The position numbers and the translations under genes are program-made. The notes beneath the pieces are model-generated. The model searched no databases. It had not been told where the DNA came from and saw only the letters and a list, made by a program, of their open reading frames with translations. Shown in pieces: positions 33,652 to 42,227 of a DNA stretch of 64,000 nucleotides; position 1 is the first letter of the stretch, and every line of letters begins with the position of its first letter. Source of the stretch: Anaerocolumna jejuensis DSM 15929 (GTDB lineage Bacteria; Bacillota; Clostridia; Lachnospirales; Lachnospiraceae); contig NZ_FRAC01000009.1 in the NCBI RefSeq assembly GCF_900142215.1, positions 62,001-126,000 on the forward strand. The letters are read 5' to 3'.

Positions 33652-34401
33652 TTATTTCTTACCCTTTAGAAAAACATAGGTATTTCTATTCGACAGTTCC
33701 TTTGAATATGTAAATTGAAGCCTGTCAAATTCTCTTAACTTCTTCCTGTCTTCTATCCGGTTTTCCGCCATAAAACGTACCATCTCTCCCCTTGCCATCT
33801 TTACAAGGGTTCCCTTTTCCACGACCTTACCGCCTATCAGCTCCCCGAAGATACAGGTGATATAGTCTGCTTTCTCCGGTAAATAAGCGGAAATGCATTT
33901 GCTGTATTCCGCGGAAGCCAGGTTGATAATACAGCTGCTCTCTGAAAAAAGCTGCTCGGCTAACCGCTTATTCCAGAATTCATACAGGGAACGGCAGCCG
34001 CTGACGGTTAATCTTGCCTGCATTTCCAGCCTGTATGGGACAACTCCGTCAAAAGGGTTTAATAAACCGTAAAATCCTGATAGAATCCTAAGATGCTCGT
34101 TAATATAGGCAAGCTCCTTTGACTCAAAAACATGGGGTGCCATATACTGGTACTGGATTCCTTCATAGGAAAGGACGGCCGGTGTCAGATTACGGCACAA
34201 ATCCATCTTTTCAAGCCTTTCATAATTGCAGGCTGCAATTTTATCATTACAGTTCCACAGCTTTTTAGCTTCCTCATAGCTTAATTCCCTTAAACGGGAC
34301 AGCAGAATACCGGTATCCTCCATAAATCTGGGAAGTCCATGATATTCAAGGGTATCCGTGTCTGTTTTCATTTTTTTGGCAGGTGATATTATAATTCTCA
34401 T
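33652..34401 (-). CDS. yaaA: YaaA-family peroxide stress protein
   Basis: 249 residues, the usual length. It begins MRIIISPAKKM and contains LSGFYGLLNPFDGVVPYRLEM and NLASAEYSK, signatures of YaaA/DUF328. YaaA limits free iron during peroxide stress and binds DNA in E. coli. ATG after GAGGAAACA. It follows the GNAT gene by 19 bp, probably as an operon. Confidence 0.93.
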   Translation of the reverse strand: MRIIISPAKKMKTDTDTLEYHGLPRFMEDTGILLSRLRELSYEEAKKLWNCNDKIAACNYERLEKMDLCRNLTPAVLSYEGIQYQYMAPHVFESKELAYINEHLRILSGFYGLLNPFDGVVPYRLEMQARLTVSGCRSLYEFWNKRLAEQLFSESSCIINLASAEYSKCISAYLPEKADYITCIFGELIGGKVVEKGTLVKMARGEMVRFMAENRIEDRKKLREFDRLQFTYSKELSNRNTYVFLKGKK

Positions 34402-34420
34402 TGTTTCCTCTATTTAACAC

Positions 34421-34999
34421 TTATCCTTTGAAATAATCTTCTTTTAACATTCCATATATTCTGGTATCAAAGTATTCACCGTTATAGCTAAAATCCTCAC
34501 GCTTTACACCCTCCAGAACGAATCCGGCTTTCTGGTACACCCTTTCGGCTCTTGGATTAAAGCTATATACCTCCAGCCCGATTTTATGTACTTTAAGCTC
34601 TGTCATTCCATACTTTATAAACATGGAAATCGCTTCTGTCCCAAATCCCTTATTGCACCCACTCTGGCCCATTAAAATCCGAAAGTTGATATTTCCGGTG
34701 GATTCATCATATTCATTGAAAACAACTTCTCCCACCAGTTCCCTGCTTTTCTTATCAACAATTGCCAGGTCCAGACGGTCATCCTTATCATTTCGGCTCT
34801 GGTACCATTCCTTTATTGGCTCTGCTTCTTCCGGTTCCTCTGCCTCCTTATCATTGGTAACGGAGCCGGTTAAACGCCTTAATTCAGGTTCTGCTATTAT
34901 TTCCACCATTCTTTCCCAGTCATTTTCTTCAAAGGGCCTTAAAATGACCTTCTCTCCTTCAAGAACAGGTTTATAACTAAAATCAATCTTCTGATACAT
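34421..34999 (-). CDS. GNAT-family N-acetyltransferase
   Basis: 192 residues of the RimJ/RimL-like group: ILRPFEENDW at the start, LVGEVVFNEYDESTGNINFRILMG in the core, GFGTEAISMFIKYG for acetyl-CoA binding, and NPRAERVYQKAGFVLEG near the end. Substrate unknown. Start: ATG after GGAGGAGAGAGT. Heads the GNAT-yaaA run. Confidence 0.88.
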   Translation of the reverse strand: MYQKIDFSYKPVLEGEKVILRPFEENDWERMVEIIAEPELRRLTGSVTNDKEAEEPEEAEPIKEWYQSRNDKDDRLDLAIVDKKSRELVGEVVFNEYDESTGNINFRILMGQSGCNKGFGTEAISMFIKYGMTELKVHKIGLEVYSFNPRAERVYQKAGFVLEGVKREDFSYNGEYFDTRIYGMLKEDYFKG

Positions 35000-35187
35000 A
35001 CTCTCTCCTCCTGTATACTTTTAAGTGATTAACCGGACAGCATATAGTATTGCTGCCATTGCTGCCTTGAACAATTAAAGATATCAAACTGTTTTTACGG
35101 TTAAATCATAGCTTCAAGGATATCATCATCTTATAAAAATAGCAAGACTTAACAGTCCGGGCACACGGCAAGCAAAAGGAAGTCTAT

Positions 35188-35769
35188 GGAAGCGGACGAT
35201 GACCAAGGGGGGTGTTTTGAACTTTTGTTACGCGAGAACCCATATTCCACTAAAGCGGCAGAAAACGTAACTGGCAGGCAAATCAGTGCCAAACTCGCTG
35301 TAACAACTATGGCTGTGTTAGTTATCAAGCTCAAACAGTGGCACTGCTTTACCTAGTCACGTTTCCTGCCGCTTAAGTGTCATAAGGAACCTCTTGAGAC
35401 AAAACTTCAAAACAACCCCCTTGGTCATCTGTGTATATTCATTATTCGGTCTTATGCGTTTGTTGTGCCCAAAACCCCAAAAGCCTCCAACAACACAACA
35501 ACTGTCCAAGAGTTTATTGCCAATCCCAGATGATTTTGGCTTACCTTTCGTAATTTTCTATTGAGGAGTTCCCTAATGACACTTAAATGGCGGCAGCTGT
35601 TCCTAGGTAAAATTATACCACTGTCTGAGCTCACAGCCCTGCACAAATACAACCTTCCAGCGAGTTTGGTATAATTTTACCTGCCAGGAACAGCTGCTGG
35701 CATTTTAGTGGAATTCGAAACCCCGAACGAGAAAATCACGAAAGGTAAGCCAAAATCATCGTCCGTTCC
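35188..35769. repeat. Double-foldback element family B, copy B1 (complete)
   Basis: The element is bounded by inverted ends GGAAGCGGACGATGA (35188-35202) and the complementary TCATCGTCCGTTCC. Inside are two separate 232-bp foldbacks (35198-35429 and 35529-35760) joined by ~100 bp. The foldbacks are diverged relatives of each other (shared TTCCACTAAA and ATGACACTTAA segments in opposite arms). No coding gene is present. Copy B2 (49033-49497) and half copy B3 (30515) are homologous. Of the gap 35000-35919, the rest holds the metE-operon promoter. Confidence 0.9.
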
Positions 35770-35817
35770 CAATCACACCGGAAGCAGAACAGTTTTTTGT
35801 GGAAGTGTAATCCAGGT

Positions 35818-35834
35818 TATAGTTTCTAACTATA
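35818..35834 (+). promoter_or_regulatory. MET-box-like LysR site before the methionine synthase genes
   Basis: TATAGTTTCTAACTATA is a near-perfect dyad and differs at one base from the streptococcal MET box (TATAGTTTNAAACTATA) bound by MtaR/MetR-type LysR regulators. It lies 47-63 bp upstream of a -10-like TATACT (35881-35886) with a poor -35, which suits an activator. No SAM riboswitch or Met T-box was seen here. Confidence 0.65.
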
Positions 35835-35919
35835 TATCAATATAATTTTAATGTGTTACCTTATAATCTTTTTCTCATGCTATACTGATAAAAACTTCAG
35901 AACAGGGAGGAAACTTTTT

Positions 35920-37059
35920 ATGAGTATAACAACTGAAAAAATAACCAAACGGACAACTGCCCCCTTTCGCTATGATATTGTCGGAAGCTTTTTACGCCCC
36001 CAGGCCATCAAGAAGGCAAGGGAGGATTTTGCCAAAGGAGAAATCACCCAGGCAGAGCTTTCAGTAATTGAGGATGAAGAAATTCGGAAGCTGGTTGCAA
36101 AACAAAAGGAGATTGGGTTAAAATCCGTGACGGACGGGGAGTTCCGCCGCAGCTACTGGCATCTGGATTTTTTCTGGGGCTTTGACGGGATAGAGCATAC
36201 GATACAGGAACATGGCTATTTCTTTCACGGAGAAGAAACCAGAGCGGATTCTGCAAGACTTTCCGGGAAGCTCCGTTTTACAGACCACCCCTTTCTGGCT
36301 CATTACCGTTTCTTAAAGGAAGCTGCCGGAGAAGATGTACTGGCAAGACAGACCATCCCATCCCCTGCCCAGCTTTTAGCAGAGCTGGTCAGAGGGGAGA
36401 ACGAAAAGGCAGTGGATGAGTATTATCCCAATCGTGAAGAACTCTTTGAAGATATCTCAAAGGCCTACCATGATATTATTCTGGCATTTTATAACCTTGG
36501 CTGCCGGAATCTGCAGCTGGATGACTGCACCTGGGGTATGCTTTGTGACAGGGACTTCTGGAGCCTCATGGCCGGGGAGGGATATGACGTAGAGGAGCTG
36601 AAGGAGCTCTACCTTCGCCTGAATAATGAAGCCATTAAGGACCTGCCTTCTGACCTGACTGTTACAACACATGTCTGCCGCGGAAATTATCACTCCACCT
36701 GGGCCAGCTCCGGCGGCTACGATTCCGTAGCAGAACCCCTTCTTGGAAGAGAGAATGTTTCTGCCTACTATCTGGAATATGATACGGACCGTGCCGGTGA
36801 TTTCACCCCCTTAAAGGAAGTCTCCGGTGAAAAATTGGTTGTACTTGGGCTGGTATCCTCAAAGACCGGAGCACTGGAGGATAAGAAGCAGATAATAGCC
36901 CGCATCAACGAAGCGGCCCGCTACATTTCCCTCAACCGTCTGGCCCTGAGTCCCCAGTGCGGCTTTGCTTCCACCGAGGAAGGAAATATCCTTACAGAGG
37001 ATGAACAGTGGAAGAAGCTTCGCTTTATAAAAGAAATTGCAGAAGAAATCTGGGGATGA
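35920..37059 (+). CDS. MetE C-terminal-domain-like methyltransferase (YxjG/YxjH type)
   Basis: 379 residues, matching the single-domain UROD/MetE-like YxjG family. It opens RYDIVGSFLRP, has SVTDGEFRRSYWHLDFFWG, QLDDCTWG, a zinc-site-like HVCRGNYHS and SPQCGFAST. It probably moves a methyl group to homocysteine or a related thiol. Start at ATG 35920 (GGGAGG upstream). The full-length metE follows after 10 bp; both are likely controlled by the MET-box-like site. Confidence 0.9.
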   Translation: MSITTEKITKRTTAPFRYDIVGSFLRPQAIKKAREDFAKGEITQAELSVIEDEEIRKLVAKQKEIGLKSVTDGEFRRSYWHLDFFWGFDGIEHTIQEHGYFFHGEETRADSARLSGKLRFTDHPFLAHYRFLKEAAGEDVLARQTIPSPAQLLAELVRGENEKAVDEYYPNREELFEDISKAYHDIILAFYNLGCRNLQLDDCTWGMLCDRDFWSLMAGEGYDVEELKELYLRLNNEAIKDLPSDLTVTTHVCRGNYHSTWASSGGYDSVAEPLLGRENVSAYYLEYDTDRAGDFTPLKEVSGEKLVVLGLVSSKTGALEDKKQIIARINEAARYISLNRLALSPQCGFASTEEGNILTEDEQWKKLRFIKEIAEEIWG

Positions 37060-37069
37060 GGAGAAGAAA

Positions 37070-39340
37070 ATGTACACATCAGTAATCGGATATCCAAGAA
37101 TAGGCTCCAACAGGGAACTGAAATTCTTAACGGAGGACTATTTTAAAGAAAATATAACAGAAGCGCAATTACAGGAAAATGCAAAGCACCTGCGCGATGA
37201 GCAGTGGAAGCACCAATATGCTTCCGGAATTTCCCTGATACCTTCCAATGATTTTACTTTTTATGACTGCATGCTGGATACTGCCGTATTGCTTGGGGCT
37301 ACTCCAAAACGGTATAGTGATTTGGGCTTAAGCAGCCTTGATACCTATTTCGCCATGGCAAGGGGATACCAGGGAAAGGCAGGGGATGTAAAGGCCCTGC
37401 CCATGCGTAAATGGTTCAATACCAATTACCACTATATTGTACCGGAGCTCTCAGAGGATATCCATTTTTGCCTGTCCGGCAGCAAGCCCTTTGACGAATT
37501 TCTGGAAGCGAAAGCACAGGGAATCCTGACGAAGCCTGTACTAATCGGCCCCCTCACCTTCCTGAAGCTTTCAACCTATACCGGAGAAAAGGATTTTTCA
37601 GCTCTTGCCGATGAATTAACGAATGCCTATAAAGAGCTTCTTCTCCGCTTTAATGAGCTTGGTGCCGAGTGGATTCAATTTGACGAACCAATTCTTGTAA
37701 CAGACCTTGATGAAAAGGATATTTCCCTCTTAAAGCAGCTCTATACTCCTCTGTTAAAGCAGAAAAGGAGCATAAAGCTTCTGCTGCAAACATATTTCGG
37801 CGATATCAGGGATTGCTACAAGGAAGTCACGGAGCTGGATTTTGACGGCATCGGACTGGATTTTATCGAAGGAAATGAGAATATTTCTCTGATTGCAGAG
37901 CATGGCTTTCCAAAGGATAAGGTACTTTTTGCCGGAGTTGTATGCGGCAGGAATATCTGGCGGAACCACTACGAAAATACCCTGCAGACATTGGCCGCTT
38001 TACAAAAAGCTGCCCCTAAGCTTGCTGTCAGCACCTCCTGCTCCCTGCTCCATGTCCCCTATACAGTGGAAAAAGAGCTTCAACTGCCGGAAGAAATACG
38101 AAAATATCTGGCCTTTGCCATGGAAAAATTAAAGGAGCTTGCCGAACTGGAAATATTAATTCAGGACGAGGACTTTACAGGGAATCCTCTGTTTACGAAA
38201 AATGCAAAGCTCCATAGCCAACGGCCGGACAGAAGTGATAAGGATGTACAAGAACGTATAAAGCTCCTGTCAGATAAGGATTTTGTAAGAACTCCGTCCT
38301 TACAGGAACGTGAATTATTGCAAAAAGAAGTATTAAGGCTGCCGCTCCTTCCTACTACAACAATCGGCTCCTTTCCCCAGACCAGGGAGGTAAAAACAAT
38401 CCGCTCCCAATACAAGAAGGGTGAGCTTAGCTTTTCTGAATATCAGAATAAGCTTCAAGCCCTGATTGCAGACTGCATTTCCCTGCAGGAGGAGCTGGGG
38501 CTGGATGTCCTTGTCCACGGTGAATACGAGCGGAATGATATGGTGGAATTCTTCGGTGAAAACCTGTCGGGATTCTTATTTACCACACAGGGCTGGGTAC
38601 AGTCTTACGGCACCCGCTGTGTTAAGCCGCCCATTATTTGGGGTGATGTTAAAAGAGTCTCCCCTATCACTGTGGAACTGTCAAAATATGCCCAGAGCCT
38701 GACTGTTAAACCGGTAAAAGGTATGCTGACCGGACCTGTTACAATCCTGAACTGGTCCTTTCCAAGAGAGGATATAAGCTTATCGGAAATAGCCCTGCAG
38801 ATAGCCCTTGCCATTCGTGATGAGGTGCTGGACCTGGAAGCCTCCGGTCTTTCCATAATACAGGTGGATGAAGCTGCCTTAAAGGAAAAGCTTCCCCTTC
38901 GCAGAGCAGACTGGCATACCGGTTATCTTGACTGGGCAATTAAGGCCTTCCGCCTGGTACACAGCGGAGTAAAGGCCAGGACACAAATCCACACCCACAT
39001 GTGCTACAGTGAATTCAGCGATATTCTAACAGATATCGATTCCATGGATGCGGATGTAATTTCCTTTGAAGCTTCCCGCTCCAGCCTCACTATCCTGAAT
39101 GCCATTAAAAGCTCCCATTTTCAGACTGCGGCAGGCCCGGGTGTATATGATATCCATTCGCCCAGAATCCCATCTACGGATGAAATCGTAATTGCCATTC
39201 ATACCCTGCTTCAAAATATCCCTGCGGAAAAGCTCTGGATCAACCCTGATTGCGGGCTAAAAACCAGAGGGGTGGAAGAAACTGTTCCCAGCCTTAGGCA
39301 CATGGTCGAAGCAGCAAAGCAGGTACGAAAGGAATTATAA
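37070..39340 (+). CDS. metE: Cobalamin-independent methionine synthase
   Basis: 756 residues, standard MetE length, with both barrels. The N-terminus is VIGYPRIGSNRELKF. The catalytic zinc ligands are visible in HTHMCYSEF (His and Cys) and NPDCGLKTR (Cys), with the Glu in the conserved central region. It transfers methyl from 5-methyl-tetrahydropteroyl-triglutamate to homocysteine. Start at ATG 37070 after GAGGAG; second gene of the operon. Confidence 0.96.
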   Translation: MYTSVIGYPRIGSNRELKFLTEDYFKENITEAQLQENAKHLRDEQWKHQYASGISLIPSNDFTFYDCMLDTAVLLGATPKRYSDLGLSSLDTYFAMARGYQGKAGDVKALPMRKWFNTNYHYIVPELSEDIHFCLSGSKPFDEFLEAKAQGILTKPVLIGPLTFLKLSTYTGEKDFSALADELTNAYKELLLRFNELGAEWIQFDEPILVTDLDEKDISLLKQLYTPLLKQKRSIKLLLQTYFGDIRDCYKEVTELDFDGIGLDFIEGNENISLIAEHGFPKDKVLFAGVVCGRNIWRNHYENTLQTLAALQKAAPKLAVSTSCSLLHVPYTVEKELQLPEEIRKYLAFAMEKLKELAELEILIQDEDFTGNPLFTKNAKLHSQRPDRSDKDVQERIKLLSDKDFVRTPSLQERELLQKEVLRLPLLPTTTIGSFPQTREVKTIRSQYKKGELSFSEYQNKLQALIADCISLQEELGLDVLVHGEYERNDMVEFFGENLSGFLFTTQGWVQSYGTRCVKPPIIWGDVKRVSPITVELSKYAQSLTVKPVKGMLTGPVTILNWSFPREDISLSEIALQIALAIRDEVLDLEASGLSIIQVDEAALKEKLPLRRADWHTGYLDWAIKAFRLVHSGVKARTQIHTHMCYSEFSDILTDIDSMDADVISFEASRSSLTILNAIKSSHFQTAAGPGVYDIHSPRIPSTDEIVIAIHTLLQNIPAEKLWINPDCGLKTRGVEETVPSLRHMVEAAKQVRKEL

Positions 39341-39518
39341 AGATTTAATTGATATTACCACAGATATTACAAGCTGAAAGTACTACAAGATGTAATCTTT
39401 ATGAAAACAGCTTTCATGAATAGCTTAATATAATGCAGGCCTCTTGAGAAAACACGCTTCATAAAAATAGGCCGCTTGAAATACCTGCTTCTTGAAATAC
39501 CAACTACTTGAAAGTATA

Positions 39519-39565
39519 AAAAGAAGGCCAGACTCTGTAAACTTACCGGAATCTGACCTTCTTCT
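39519..39565 (-). terminator. Terminator after the degenerate SDR gene (bidirectional)
   Basis: AAGAAGGCCAGA (39521-39532) pairs with TCTGACCTTCTT (39552-39563), one mismatch. The minus strand then reads CTTTTTATA. It also faces the 3' end of metE. Confidence 0.75.
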
Positions 39566-39577
39566 GCGTTTTTACTT

Positions 39578-40129
39578 TTACCAGGGATATTCCCGTTCGT
39601 ATTTATCTCTGATAACAATTCTCTTCTCATCGGAATGCTGATGGGATTCTTCCTCCATGCTTCTGTCCTGGAGCATATACCCTGCCGCATAGGAGGCTTC
39701 TGAAAGCTCACTGTAATCCTCCACTGCAAACAGCCGGAAGGTAAAGCCAAGAGGATTCAGGCGGTTAAACAGAGTTTTTACCGCCATATTGCAGGAAGCG
39801 GAAACTATCCTCTCCCAATGGCCTCCCGTCCTTGTATTGTTAATGCTGGAGTCCAACGAAGTAACAAAGCAGAGCCGTTTTTTCCTCCCCTTTTCCAGTA
39901 AGGGCAGATATTCTGAAACCTTCCTTAGCAGCTCCAAAGCCGTTTCATCATATGCTTTTAATAAGGCATTATAATCCATAGCCTCACATGCAGGCGGATG
40001 TATGCAGTACACAAAGATATCCACTTCTTCACTTTCCTCTATGACCTCATGCCCGGCCTTTTTGAAATCCCTCTCAAGCTCTTCCATAAAGGAATCCGCC
40101 CTTCCCTCCAATACAATCTTATATCCCAT
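39578..40129 (-). CDS. Degenerate short-chain dehydrogenase-like protein
   Basis: 183 residues, clearly related to the upstream SDR gene: LCFVTS and MAVKTLFNRLNPLGFTFRL match LCFVSS and MAVRLLFEELNPRGYTFRL there. It lacks the N-terminal GxxxGxG nucleotide loop and the Tyr-x3-Lys pair of active SDRs, so it is probably not a catalytic dehydrogenase. It may be a partner subunit of the active paralogue or a decaying duplicate. The intact frame and good ribosome site argue it is still made. Charged His/Glu-rich C-terminus. Confidence 0.75.
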   Translation of the reverse strand: MGYKIVLEGRADSFMEELERDFKKAGHEVIEESEEVDIFVYCIHPPACEAMDYNALLKAYDETALELLRKVSEYLPLLEKGRKKRLCFVTSLDSSINNTRTGGHWERIVSASCNMAVKTLFNRLNPLGFTFRLFAVEDYSELSEASYAAGYMLQDRSMEEESHQHSDEKRIVIRDKYEREYPW

Positions 40130-40309
40130 AGTAACCTCTTTCCTGTATTACTTTTATTATCACGTTATCCCCTGCATATCAAAGGCAAACTTGCCTGCAG
40201 TATCACACGTTATCTCTTTCAATATTCACTTAAACATTTAAATGCACCACATATTAAATATTCATATAGTATCTAAGCTGTAAGTTTGTTTTCATTACTG
40301 ATTTCCAGT

Positions 40310-41023
40310 TTAAAACGGCCACACTGCAAATTCATTATCATACATTTTCAGAACATCCTCATGCACAAGATTCTGGGCAAAAAATTGACAGGCAGATGCT
40401 GCTGATTCTTCCGGCTCATACTTTCCAGCCTTACTTTTTCTGCCGGACATATAGGATTTTACCCAGCCGGGGTGATACAGACGGAAGGTATAACCCCGGG
40501 GATTTAATTCTTCAAACAGCAAGCGGACAGCCATATTAAGGGCAGTTTTTGACATTGGATATACATAGCCCTCCTGGCGGTGGCACACACTGATGCTGCC
40601 TGCTTCCGAGGATACAAAGCACAATCTTTTTTCCCCTCCTCTTTCCAATAAGGGTAAAAAAGCATGTACCATACGCAGTGCTCCCAGGCAATTGGTATTA
40701 TACATGGCTAAACCTCTCTCCAATTCCTCCAATTCGTAAATATCCCCGGCAGAGCCTGCAATTCCTGCATTATTCACAAGCATATCAATAGAATCCGTTT
40801 CCTTTGCAACCAGATCAAAGGCATTTTTAACGGATATATCGTTACCTACGTCCAAGGGTATAATATAAAGACCTTCATCGTACTCTTTCTTTAAATCTGC
40901 AAGTTCGCCCCATTCAGCCATATACTGGCCTGCAAATACCTTATAGCCTTTTTCTAAAAATTCTTTAACAACCGCTAACCCAAGCCCTCTGTCAGCTCCT
41001 GTGATTACAGCAGTTTTTCCCAT
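40310..41023 (-). CDS. Short-chain dehydrogenase/reductase
   Basis: 237 residues with the classical SDR motifs: TGADRGLG (cofactor loop, residues 8-15), NNAG, Ser in SSEAGS, and YVYPMSK (catalytic Tyr and Lys). Substrate unknown. A homologous but degenerate gene follows 180 bp downstream, and a ThuA-like gene starts divergently 300 bp away. Start: ATG after AAGAGG. Confidence 0.9.
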   Translation of the reverse strand: MGKTAVITGADRGLGLAVVKEFLEKGYKVFAGQYMAEWGELADLKKEYDEGLYIIPLDVGNDISVKNAFDLVAKETDSIDMLVNNAGIAGSAGDIYELEELERGLAMYNTNCLGALRMVHAFLPLLERGGEKRLCFVSSEAGSISVCHRQEGYVYPMSKTALNMAVRLLFEELNPRGYTFRLYHPGWVKSYMSGRKSKAGKYEPEESAASACQFFAQNLVHEDVLKMYDNEFAVWPF

Positions 41024-41321
41024 AATTTCACCTCTTGTTTACCACAAGCTTATTTGCAGTACTGCTGTCAACCAATACCAAGCAGTACCTCCATAGAATG
41101 CAGCTTTCTATACCGTACTTCGAGTTTCAAGCGTTCCTTACTCTTCCTTATCTTACCACCACCCAGCTATGAAATCAACAAAGGCCGGCGGTTATAAGCC
41201 CTATTGTACAAAGATGGGTATCCGAGTATAATTTAGCCCATCGACTTCTTTCCTGTATTTGGATATACTGTTGGCATGGACCTATGAAAATATGAAATCC
41301 GAATCTGTAAGGAGTATTTGT

Positions 41322-41969
41322 ATGATTGACGTATTACTGTTATGCGATGACCTTTGGCACCCCGCCGAGGTTATTGAACTGGGCATTAAGCCCCTTATGA
41401 ACCTTTATAACTTCACTGTAATTAAAACAGCCAAGGACATCCTGACCCCTGAAATGATAGCAAAGTACCCTGTAATCATCTGCTGCAAAGGAAATGCCGT
41501 GAATTCCTCCAATTCTTCTCCCTGGTTTGAAGAAGGCGTTACAGAGGTCTGCCCGAAAGAATTTGAAGAATATGTAAGGAAGGGAGGCGGCTTTCTTTCC
41601 CTTCATTCCGGCAATACTTCAAAGGAAGGTGACGCCTACACCGATTTTACAGGAAACTATTTCGTTGGCCATCCTCCCCGTTGTACTGTGGATGTGAAGA
41701 TAACAGCCTCCCATCCCATCGTTGATACCGTCAGGGATTTTACTGTCAGAGATGAGCACTACAATATCAAATTAACGGCTCCCGATGCTGCTATCTTTAT
41801 AAAGACCTATTCTGAAAGCGGCGGAGAACAAATCGGAGGGTATACAAGAAATATGGGAAAGGGCCGTTTGTGCGTATTGACTCCCGGCCATACTCTGAGT
41901 GTCTGGCAGCAGGAGGATTTCAAGCAGCTCCTGTGCAATGCCATTAACTGGTGTGCTGGAATAATCTAA
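41322..41969 (+). CDS. ThuA-like (trehalose-utilisation) domain protein
   Basis: 215 residues of the class I glutamine-amidotransferase-like ThuA fold: DVLLLCDD at the start, GGGFLSLHSGN, HPIVDTVRDFTVRDEHYNI and GKGRLCVLTPGHT. ThuA proteins occur in sugar and polyol catabolism together with oxidoreductases, which fits the SDR genes next door. Exact reaction unknown. Start moved to ATG 41322 after AAGGAG. Confidence 0.85.
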   Translation: MIDVLLLCDDLWHPAEVIELGIKPLMNLYNFTVIKTAKDILTPEMIAKYPVIICCKGNAVNSSNSSPWFEEGVTEVCPKEFEEYVRKGGGFLSLHSGNTSKEGDAYTDFTGNYFVGHPPRCTVDVKITASHPIVDTVRDFTVRDEHYNIKLTAPDAAIFIKTYSESGGEQIGGYTRNMGKGRLCVLTPGHTLSVWQQEDFKQLLCNAINWCAGII

Positions 41970-42088
41970 GACTTTTAATATTATCACACTGGTATAGTTA
42001 AACCCCATAGGAAAAATCCGTAAACAGGAATAAGCCATAAAATAGACCCTTACCCCTTTGTAGGTTATATACAGGGTAAAATTGGACA

Positions 42089-42125
42089 CCCAGTAATAAT
42101 ATAGCTATTATTTATATTTTCTGGG
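42089..42125. other. Inverted repeat upstream of the uracil permease
   Basis: CCCAG (42089-42093) pairs with CTGGG (42121-42125) and encloses AATAATA/TATTATT. No T-run. It may be an operator or the end of the ThuA transcript. I found no PyrR-type attenuator here; the predicted leader before the permease is only about 25 nt. Confidence 0.4.
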
Positions 42126-42227
42126 AATTAAGTGGGGAGAAATTCAAAAAATTTTAAAATTTGTTGTAGAAATCTGCTTAAGTCCGTGTTATACTACTCA
42201 AGATAAATATGAAGGAGGTTTTTTTTT

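Noticed and set aside
35770..35919. SAM riboswitch before the methionine synthase operon
   Set aside because: The leader is too short and no SAM-box core was found; a MET-box-like dyad is present instead.
41085..41135. MerR-type promoter upstream of the SDR gene
   Set aside because: The -35-like and -10-like hexamers are only 12 bp apart and no clear dyad lies between them.
41970..42227. Riboswitch or PyrR attenuator upstream of the uracil permease
   Set aside because: No purine-riboswitch or PyrR-binding signature and only a ~25-nt predicted leader; just one A/T-rich hairpin is seen.
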